Below the pieces are notes generated by a model. The model saw only the letters and a program-made list of their open reading frames with translations. It made no database searches and was not told the DNA's origin. Below, one piece after another: positions 59,201 through 64,000 of a stretch of DNA of 64,000 nt. Position 1 is the stretch's first letter, and each line of letters starts with the position of its first letter. The stretch is from positions 18,418 to 82,417 of the forward strand of contig NZ_JANKBZ010000045.1 of assembly GCF_024623785.1 (NCBI RefSeq). Direction: 5' to 3'. The translations under genes and the position numbers were made by a program. This stretch comes from Archangium lipolyticum (GTDB lineage Bacteria > Myxococcota > Myxococcia > Myxococcales > Myxococcaceae).

Positions 59201-59479
59201 GTGGTGGAGGTGTACCCCGCGTTCTTCCGGCGGGAGCGCGAGGGGGTGAAGTTCGTGCAGCACCGGCTGTGGGAGGAGCGGGAGCGGGTGGGAGCGCTGC
59301 TGGATGCGGGGGCGTGCGTGTACGTCTGCGGGGATGGCCGCTACATGGCGCCCGCGGTGCGGGAGACGGTGGCGCGCATCCACCAGGAGCGGACCGGCTG
59401 CACGCCGGAGCAGGCCGCTGATTGGATGCGCGACATGGAGAAGCAGCGGCGCTACCTGGCAGACGTGTTCGGCGGGTAG
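56267..59479 (+). CDS. Self-sufficient cytochrome P450-reductase fusion, CYP102-like
   Basis: A 1070-residue soluble fusion, ATG at 56267 with AGGAG eight bases upstream. Residues 1-470 are P450: I-helix AGHETTSG (Ala271 to Gly278), ESLR, and heme loop FGNGQRGCIGRPFAMQEA with the iron ligand at Cys411. A linker leads to an FMN flavodoxin domain (LYGSNTGSSEAFAHRIA, residues 501-517; YNGHPPDN). From about 690 come FAD and NADPH domains (RRYSISSSPLEAP; IGAGTGLAPFRGFIQERAEL at 923-942) and a terminal YLADVFGG. As in BM3, it can hydroxylate fatty acids or similar substrates with NADPH alone. The substrate is unknown. Confidence 0.93.
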   Translation: MSSATAHPAIPQPRKRPLVGNIPDLEAETPIQSMMRLSQEYGPIFRLSFPGRSILVVSSHALVDEVCDEKRFDKSVGGALKNIREFAGDGLFTAYTDEPNWTLAHRILMPAFGPRAMRGYFDFMLDIAEQMLTKWERLGPDADLDVTDNMTRLTLDTIALCGFGYRFNSFYQREMHPFVDAMVRSLAEAGDRARRLPLQTRLMLMTQQQYQRDIEYMHQVVDEVIRERRRNGDAATRKDLLSLMLQGVDPVSGQGLDDVNIRYQVVTFLIAGHETTSGLLSFTLYQLLKHPEVLARATAEVDRVLGRDPLRSPTFEQMGKLTYLDQVLRESLRLWPTAPAMGLVARENTVLGGTWPVRKGEPVMVLTPMLHRDPEVWAEPERFDPERFGPEAAAALPPNAWKPFGNGQRGCIGRPFAMQEALLVLAMLLQRFKPIDHTRYQLHIKETLTLKPEGFRMRVRVRDDAERTVVDLRTATPVAVPEKPTWTSGPVARHGTPLLVLYGSNTGSSEAFAHRIASDAAVQGYAPTVGTMDAYARRLPREGGVVIVTASYNGHPPDNAKAFCRWLEELQPGALEGVHYTVFGCGNRDWAATWQAVPRQVDERLAAAGASRMLTRGEADARGDFFGDFDGWYQGVWPTLGETFGVEAAETSLAPRYEVERLDQVADPLELAHGVVPMEVLANRELVDMTSPFGRSKRHVEVRLPEGMTYRTGDHLAVLPENAPEQVERVARRFRLDPEETVLIRRTREEQSTLPLDRPVTVRALVGLYVELSMPATRNDLRLLAKYTACPPEKKRLLALAGEGGAGQEDYRTEILEKRVSVLDLLEDFPACELPFGVFLEMLPPMKPRRYSISSSPLEAPDRCTLTLAVLDAPALSGRGRYRGTCSNYLARIEPGSRIPAVVREPHTPFRPPEDPGVPVVMIGAGTGLAPFRGFIQERAELAGRGTKLGRALLFFGCDHPDVDFLYREELEGWEKQGVVEVYPAFFRREREGVKFVQHRLWEERERVGALLDAGACVYVCGDGRYMAPAVRETVARIHQERTGCTPEQAADWMRDMEKQRRYLADVFGG

Positions 59480-59508
59480 ATCAGTTCCAGCGGCGGGCCA
59501 CGATGGCC

Positions 59509-60636
59509 TCACTCGTAGCGGTAGCCGAGCGCGGAGGTGTCCTCGAGGTCTCGAGGAGTGACCATGAGGCCGGCTTCATGGAAGGGCATCAGCATGGAGT
59601 CGATGTCGTTGCCGGGGTGGCCGGAGACGGGGAGGTAGGAGGGGGTGCCGTGGAGGCGCTGCCAGCGGTCCCAGATGCGGTCGACGTTGGCGTGGTGGAG
59701 GAAGAAGACGGGGTCATTGGGCGAGGTGGACAGGCCCATGGTGCCGAAGACGTAGCGGCCGTCGGAGGTGACGGAGAGCAGACCGCCGACCCAGCCGTGC
59801 ACGACGTTGTGCATGGTGGGGGTGTTGAGGGGCAGGAGGACCATGAAGCCATCCGAGGCGCAGACCATGCTGAGCTGACCGGGCGGGTCCCTGAATCCCT
59901 CGAGGTAATTGCGGAAGCTCAAGGTGGAGTCGCTGGTGGTGTCATAGGGAGGGACGTCATAGAGCGGGACGGCGAGAGAGGCCCGGACCTCCTGGGGAGA
60001 GGGGAGGGTGGTGGCGGTGGGCAGGGTGCGGAAGGCGCGGACGAGCCAGGGTGAGACGGAGGGCTGCTCATTCCAGCCGAGGGGCTGGACGGTGAGAGGC
60101 CAGCGTCCCTTGCGGAAGGGGCCGGAGTGGACGGTGTACCCATCGGAGGGGTCACCATCTCCGCCCATGAAGTCATCCTGGAAGACGGAGGCGGTGCTCT
60201 CGGGGCGCGTCCAATCCCAATAGGGAACGGTGAGGTGCTTGTTGCCGCTGACGTCGCGCAGGGCGTCCTCGAAGAGGAGGAGGAACTGACGGTGCCAGGG
60301 AAGGAAGAGAGGACCGGCATGTGCCATGGGCATGGAGCCATGCGGCATGTGGGGGTCGCACACGTAGAGGGAGCGGTGCCAGTCGACGAACTGGTCGTAG
60401 TAGCTGAGGCCGGGCGAGTAGGGAGAGGGCACCTGCTTCAGCTTGAGGATGGCCCTGACGAGCTCCTTGCGCTCCTTGGGCGTGAGGGTGCGGACGTCCC
60501 TGCGAACGCGGAGGGGCCGGAGCTCGGCCTGCGTGGGAGGAGCCGCGGCGTGTGCCTCGGAGCCGAAGCCCATGAGGAACAGGCGGAACAGCACGGACAG
60601 ACTAATAACGTGAATCAGGTTTCTCTGTGAATACAT
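59509..60636 (-). CDS. Secreted tyrosinase-family copper protein
   Basis: A 375-residue protein with signal peptide MYSQRNLIHVISLSVLFRLF, then GFGSEAHAAAPP (start 60636, GGGGGG upstream). The type-3 copper sites are clear. CuA has His in DQFVDWHRSLYV, AHAGPLFLPWHRQFLLLFED and the intervening region; CuB has PTMHNVVHGWVGG and NDPVFFLHHANVDRIWDRW. It should oxidise phenols to quinones, as in melanin formation, outside the cell. No caddie gene is seen. It is convergent with the P450 gene (29-base gap). Confidence 0.88.
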   Translation of the reverse strand: MYSQRNLIHVISLSVLFRLFLMGFGSEAHAAAPPTQAELRPLRVRRDVRTLTPKERKELVRAILKLKQVPSPYSPGLSYYDQFVDWHRSLYVCDPHMPHGSMPMAHAGPLFLPWHRQFLLLFEDALRDVSGNKHLTVPYWDWTRPESTASVFQDDFMGGDGDPSDGYTVHSGPFRKGRWPLTVQPLGWNEQPSVSPWLVRAFRTLPTATTLPSPQEVRASLAVPLYDVPPYDTTSDSTLSFRNYLEGFRDPPGQLSMVCASDGFMVLLPLNTPTMHNVVHGWVGGLLSVTSDGRYVFGTMGLSTSPNDPVFFLHHANVDRIWDRWQRLHGTPSYLPVSGHPGNDIDSMLMPFHEAGLMVTPRDLEDTSALGYRYE

Positions 60637-60779
60637 GTTTCCCCCCTTCAGGGCGCAGAAGTAGCACGAGGGGGGAAGAGGGAGGTGAGGAGGAAGCGGG
60701 AAAGGAGGAGAGAACCTTCCACCAAGAGACAGAGCGAGTCCCGATGCCACTGAACGAATCCAGTGAGTCCGTGGGAAGT

Positions 60780-60816
60780 CCCCTCTCCCTCTGGGAGAGG
60801 GCTAGGGTGAGGGTAT
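60780..60816 (+). repeat. Dispersed intergenic palindrome, copy 7
   Basis: CTCTCCCTCTGGGAGAG followed by GGGCTAGGGTGAGGGTAT, just upstream of the next lipoprotein start. Confidence 0.88.
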
Positions 60817-60836
60817 AGCCCTACTTGGGAGAATTC

Positions 60837-61322
60837 ATGTCACGAGCGCCCGCGGTCATGGTCTGGATGATGCTGTTCGCCACGTTGGCGGCCGGTTGCA
60901 CTACCGCATCGGGGGGGAGGAGCGAGCCACCCGCGAGCACGACGAGCGGAGCGGGAGTGGGGGAGACCTGCCGGGCGCCGGACGAGCCGGGGTGCAATCC
61001 GTGCTGTGAGCAGGGGGAGGGAGGAGGGTGCACGGTGAAGCGCTGGGCGCCAGGGCCCACGAGCTCCGCGGAGGAGAACGCGGTGGAGCCCTGGTACAAC
61101 GAAAACAGTTTCGAGGAGCGTTGCCCGGACCAGTGCCGGGCCTGCGCGCGGTGCTCGAAGAGGGACGAGCAGGAGCTGAAGCAGCTCGGCACGAGACCGG
61201 AATGTGATTGCACCCAGCCGCCGGGAGTCGACGCGTGCTTCACGCCGGGCTCGTGTGGCTGTTACTGCGATCGGCTGAACCGGCTGGGCCGGGCCTGTCC
61301 CGAGCTCATGCCACGCCGGTAG
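60837..61322 (+). CDS. Cysteine-rich lipoprotein
   Basis: A 161-residue lipoprotein, ATG at 60837 preceded by a short GGGAGA. Signal peptide MSRAPAVMVWMMLFATLAAGC (lipobox AAGC). A Ser/Gly-rich linker follows, and then at least fourteen cysteines: ETCRAPDEPGCNPCCEQGEG, RCPDQCRACARCSKRD, ECDCTQPPGVDACFTPG and CGCYCDRLN. The pairs suggest several small disulphide knots. No protease or binding function is evident. It converges on a small hypothetical gene, and a perfect hairpin lies between them. Confidence 0.7.
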   Translation: MSRAPAVMVWMMLFATLAAGCTTASGGRSEPPASTTSGAGVGETCRAPDEPGCNPCCEQGEGGGCTVKRWAPGPTSSAEENAVEPWYNENSFEERCPDQCRACARCSKRDEQELKQLGTRPECDCTQPPGVDACFTPGSCGCYCDRLNRLGRACPELMPRR

Positions 61323-61332
61323 AGGAACAGAG

Positions 61333-61351
61333 GGGGGCGCCGAGCGCCCCC
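61333..61351. terminator. Perfect GC hairpin between convergent small genes
   Basis: GGGGGCGC pairs with GCGCCCCC over the loop CGA, between the stops at 61322 and 61359. It probably ends transcription in both directions. Confidence 0.6.
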
Positions 61352-61358
61352 GGAAGCC

Positions 61359-61631
61359 TCACGGAGCGGGCGTGGACTCACCCTGCTGGTCCTGCTGAGG
61401 GCGCCTGACGCGCGAGAGGATGTCGATGCGGAGCTGGAGCCAGTCCATGCCTCGCGGCGTCACATAGGAATGGGCGGAGAAGTAGGTGGTCACCGTTCCG
61501 GCCCGGAGGGCGAACCGGGCCTCGCGCTTCTGGTACGTCACGCGGAAGCCGCGAACGCGGCCCACCTCGATGAGGTCCCGCGTGATGGCCCTGGCCTGCC
61601 GCTCCGCCTCTTCAGCCCACTCAGAAGACAT
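61359..61631 (-). CDS. Small hypothetical protein
   Basis: A 90-residue soluble protein starting MSSEWAEEAERQARAITRDL. A helical N-terminus is followed by VRGFRVTYQKREARFALRAG, a strand-rich region, and LQLRIDILSRVRRPQQDQQG. It is basic and ends in a Gln/Pro tail. It lies 24 bases downstream of the 58-residue gene on the same strand and may share its transcript. I do not recognise the family. Confidence 0.55.
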   Translation of the reverse strand: MSSEWAEEAERQARAITRDLIEVGRVRGFRVTYQKREARFALRAGTVTTYFSAHSYVTPRGMDWLQLRIDILSRVRRPQQDQQGESTPAP

Positions 61632-61655
61632 ATCGAGCAGCCTCCGGATGGATGT

Positions 61656-61832
61656 TCAGTTGTGCGGAGGGAAGGCGGCGGGCTGGCCGGTGCCGCCGTT
61701 GCCCTCGGGCTGGGGGCCGGACTGTTTCTCCTCGGAGGTGGAGCGGCCGCCGCCCTTGTGGCGGACCTGCTCCTGCTCCTGCTCGCCCGAGCCCTGGCGG
61801 ATGTCCTTCTTCTCGTCGTTCGGGTTCTGCAT
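61656..61832 (-). CDS. Very small disordered protein
   Basis: A 58-residue reading frame starting MQNPNDEKKDIRQGSGEQEQ. The composition is almost entirely Gly, Gln, Glu, Asp, Lys and Pro, with no Cys, Trp or Tyr. A purine-rich GGAGAGG lies about 9-11 bases before the ATG. It is followed by the 90-residue gene and resembles, in composition only, the 61-residue protein at 25731-25916. The small size makes it uncertain. Confidence 0.45.
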   Translation of the reverse strand: MQNPNDEKKDIRQGSGEQEQEQVRHKGGGRSTSEEKQSGPQPEGNGGTGQPAAFPPHN

Positions 61833-62006
61833 CGCGTCTGGCCTCTCCTGGAGGAATTTCCCTGAAGATGGGGGTGGAGGGAGCGGCTGGCACGGGACGG
61901 GGGGCGGAAAGGACGCCTGCCTGGGGGGGCGCCGGGCGTGAACGGGGCACGCCTTGACGCGATGAGGGAGGGGGTGTGAAGGGGGGAGCGAGCACGAGCC
62001 CCGCCC

Positions 62007-63491
62007 ATGATGAAGACCTCACTTTGCCTCCTCGCGGTTCTGTTGTTCCTCCCGGCCTGCCAGACGACGCACACGGTGACGGTGGTGGGGATGACGGACT
62101 ACCACTCGCACGCGGTGCCCTTCTATTCGGAGGGAGAGCCGGGACAGGGAGGACTGGCGAGGGCGCTGGCGTACCTGAAGGAGGCGAAGTCCCGGCCGGA
62201 CACGCTGGTGGTGTCGGGAGGGGACATGCTGAACAAGGGGGTGCCCACGTGGAGTGACGAGTACGGGTGCGTGGAGTGGCCGTGGCTGAACGGGGTGGTG
62301 GACGTGATGGCGTTGGGGAACCACGACCTGGACTACGGGGCGGAGAGGTTCGAGCGGTGCAGGGAGGGGCTCGAGTACCCGCTGCTGAGCGCGAACCTGG
62401 TGAGGGGGGACGGAGCGCCGTACTTCCAGGTGGAGGGGCGGCCGTACGTGGTGAGGGAGGTGGGGGGAGTGAGGGTGGGGCTCTTCGCCGTGGCGGGGCC
62501 GGACATGCAGCGGCTGGTGAAGGCGGAGAACCTGCCGGCGGGGACGAGGTGGACGGAGGCGAAGGAGGCGGCGAGGGAGGTGGTGAGGGCGCTGCGGGAC
62601 GAGGAGCACGTGGACGCGGTGGTGCTCATCGGCCATCAGCTGGGCGAGGACGACGAAGCGCTGGCGAGGGAGGTGCGGGGCATCGACCTCATCATGGGCT
62701 CGCACTCGCACCAGAAGGTGGAGCTGCGGATGCTGCCGGGGACGAGGACGTACTACGTGTCGCCGTACCAGTACCTGGCCTACCTGGCGGAGGTGCGGTT
62801 GCACTTCCGGGGGAAGAAGCTGGAGCGGGTGGAGGGGGGGCTGGTGAAGCTGGACGTGACGAGGAGAGAGGACGCGGAGACGGCGGCGAAGGTGGCGGAG
62901 CTGCAGCGGGCGCTGGTGGAGAAGAGGCCGGAGCGCTTCGAGGTGCTGGGCCGTCTGACGAAACCGCTGGGGGACGAGGGCGTGTCGACGGGGGAGGCGG
63001 AGGTGGGCACCTGGGCGACGGAGGTGTGGCGGCGAGCGGCGGGGGTGCACGCCTTCTTCGCGACGTCGGCGGGATTCCGGGCGGGGTTGCCGGCGGGGGA
63101 GGTGACGGTGGAGGACTTCTACGGGGCGATTCCGTACCGGAACGTGGTGGTGACGGCGGAGCTGACGGGGGAGCAGCTGGCGGAGTGGGTGGAGCTGAGC
63201 GAGTCGAAGAAGGGGACGGACGGGTACAGCCAGCGGAGCGGGGTGCGTTACGAGGTGAAGGACGGGCGGGTGGAAGGGCTGGAGGTGTTGAAGGACGCGA
63301 ACGATCCGGGGGCGGGTTACGAGCGGGTGGAGCGGGAGGGGAGGTACCGGGTGGGGACGACGGATTTCCAGGCGTACGTGGCGGCCGGGTACAAGGAGGC
63401 GCTGTCGAAAGCGAGACACGTGGAGCGTACGGCGCTGGACGTGCACGAGCTGTTGAAGGAGGCGCTGAGGAAGGGAGCGCCGGGAGGTTGA
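62007..63491 (+). CDS. 5'-nucleotidase/UDP-sugar-hydrolase-like lipoprotein
   Basis: A 494-residue exported protein with signal peptide and lipobox (MMKTSLCLLAVLLFLPAC). The calcineurin-type metallophosphatase half (residues 25-290) shows VVGMTDYHSHAVPF, VVSGGDMLNKG, VMALGNHDLDYG, VLIGHQLGED and DLIMGSHSHQKVEL, giving the usual metal ligands. The C-terminal half has the 5'-nucleotidase substrate domain (FFATSAGFRAGLPAGEVTVE, AIPYRNVVVTAELTGEQL). It should hydrolyse nucleotides or UDP-sugars at the cell surface, releasing phosphate. It stands alone, with no phosphate genes nearby. Confidence 0.88.
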   Translation: MMKTSLCLLAVLLFLPACQTTHTVTVVGMTDYHSHAVPFYSEGEPGQGGLARALAYLKEAKSRPDTLVVSGGDMLNKGVPTWSDEYGCVEWPWLNGVVDVMALGNHDLDYGAERFERCREGLEYPLLSANLVRGDGAPYFQVEGRPYVVREVGGVRVGLFAVAGPDMQRLVKAENLPAGTRWTEAKEAAREVVRALRDEEHVDAVVLIGHQLGEDDEALAREVRGIDLIMGSHSHQKVELRMLPGTRTYYVSPYQYLAYLAEVRLHFRGKKLERVEGGLVKLDVTRREDAETAAKVAELQRALVEKRPERFEVLGRLTKPLGDEGVSTGEAEVGTWATEVWRRAAGVHAFFATSAGFRAGLPAGEVTVEDFYGAIPYRNVVVTAELTGEQLAEWVELSESKKGTDGYSQRSGVRYEVKDGRVEGLEVLKDANDPGAGYERVEREGRYRVGTTDFQAYVAAGYKEALSKARHVERTALDVHELLKEALRKGAPGG

Positions 63492-63524
63492 CAGCCGGAA
63501 GGGGGGTCAGCGAGGAAGGGGAGC

Positions 63525-63857
63525 ATGATCAAGCTCCCTGAAGGCGCGACGATGAAGGACTACCAGCGCTACATCCACGAGCTCGAGACGCTGCATGGAT
63601 GGCTGAAGGTGGACCTGGTGCACAACTGCTTCCTGATGGGGGAGGAGATGGGGGAGTTGTTCAAGGCGGTGCGCCGGTACAACAAGCTCTTCGACGAGGG
63701 GGAGGGGACGCCGACGGAGCAGGCGCGAGCGAACCTGGCGGAGGAGTTGGTGGATGTCTTCAACTACCTGTTGGCGATCTCCAACCGGGTGGGAGTGGAC
63801 CTGGAGCAGGCGTTCCGGGAGAAGAACGAGCGGAACCAGCAGCGAACATGGAGCTGA
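63525..63857 (+). CDS. MazG-like nucleotide pyrophosphohydrolase domain protein
   Basis: A 110-residue all-helical cytoplasmic protein. KVDLVHNCFLMGEEMGELFK and ANLAEELVDVFNYLLAISNR carry the EExxE and ExxD metal motifs of the MazG/all-alpha NTP-PPase family, which breaks down (d)NTPs or ppGpp-like molecules. It starts 33 bases after the 5'-nucleotidase gene. The substrate is not known, and length is normal for single-domain members. Confidence 0.8.
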   Translation: MIKLPEGATMKDYQRYIHELETLHGWLKVDLVHNCFLMGEEMGELFKAVRRYNKLFDEGEGTPTEQARANLAEELVDVFNYLLAISNRVGVDLEQAFREKNERNQQRTWS

Positions 63858-63873
63858 TCGAGTTACGCATGCA

Positions 63874-63890
63874 CCCTCTCCCTCTGGGAG
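63874..63890 (+). repeat. Truncated copy of the dispersed palindrome
   Basis: CCCTCTCCCTCTGGGAG survives from the repeat; the right-hand GGGGTGAGGG part is absent. It lies between two convergent genes. Confidence 0.7.
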
Positions 63891-63901
63891 CTGAGCATTA
63901 G

Positions 63902-64000
63902 TCACATTTTCAGGCCCAGCTCCTGGAGACGCTGGAGGTCATCGGCGATGATGGCCAGGGTTTTGAGACCACGGCCGATGGTGATTGAGCCGGGCGGACC
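63902..64000 (-). CDS. C-terminal end of an unknown gene cut by the window edge
   Basis: The last 32 codons on the minus strand are open to the window edge and end at TGA 63904-63902. The visible sequence contains SITIGRGLKTLAIIADDL then QRLQELGLKM. Too little remains for a family call. It converges on the MazG-like gene. Confidence 0.5.
   Translation of the reverse strand, partial: GPPGSITIGRGLKTLAIIADDLQRLQELGLKM

Overview
The window is GC-rich DNA, with G or C at most third codon positions, and its gene content points to a myxobacterium of the Myxococcaceae/Archangiaceae group. The diagnostic features are two tandem DUF2378 (TIGR02265) proteins, double-CXXCG proteins (TIGR02264), SitA/SitI-like toxin lipoprotein and immunity genes, many lipoproteins of unknown function, a PilZ/AAA+/Fis enhancer-binding protein and an Oar-like TonB-dependent receptor. 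It looks like chromosomal housekeeping and accessory DNA. I see no rRNA, tRNA, CRISPR array, integrase, transposase or phage module.

Layout. 1-5.8 kb: end of a membrane-anchored protein, a STAS-like protein, a hydrolase remnant, a secreted bicupin (quercetinase-like) divergent from its LysR regulator, then a frameshifted nuclease-toxin lipoprotein with a DUF3396 immunity gene. 5.8-13 kb: NhaP-type antiporter, aminotransferase, NYN-LOTUS protein and two secreted lipoproteins. 13-17 kb: a large secreted protein ending in a Hint domain, and a SitA6/SitI6-like toxin-immunity pair. 17-28.4 kb: proline-rich lipoprotein, LURP-one-like protein, tRNA-dihydrouridine synthase, J-domain-like protein, MBL hydrolase, an orphan double-CXXCG immunity protein, CapA-like and YARHG proteins, and an AmpG-like permease. 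28.6-32.5 kb: lipoprotein plus Oar-like receptor operon. 33-39.8 kb: glutathione S-transferase, 5-oxoprolinase genes (PxpA-PxpB fusion, then PxpC), GNAT and ROK kinase, orphan sugar-binding protein. 40-47 kb: two histidine kinases, transketolase, a DNA-binding-like protein and a protein with an SSB-like C-terminal tip. 46.7-54.3 kb: serine hydrolase, cysteine-rich lipoproteins, the sigma-54 activator, two DUF2378 proteins, RNase HI. 54.3-60.6 kb: MDR reductase, TetR regulator, self-sufficient CYP102-like P450 and a tyrosinase. 60.8-64 kb: small lipoprotein and hydrophilic genes, a 5'-nucleotidase-like lipoprotein, a MazG-like protein and the end of a further gene.

How the genes work together. 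The clearest functional groups are three self-recognition loci (3.9-5.8, 15.2-16.4 and 22.9-23.7 kb); the TetR/P450 unit, whose promoter region carries a 33-bp dyad and which parallels Bm3R1/CYP102A1 of Bacillus megaterium; the 5-oxoproline genes; and the receptor/lipoprotein operon. A dispersed intergenic palindrome (core CTCTCCCTCTGGGAGAG followed by GGGGTGAGGGTAT) occurs at seven or more gene ends. GC-rich hairpins separate several convergent pairs. Family names come from recognition of motifs by eye; no database search was run.
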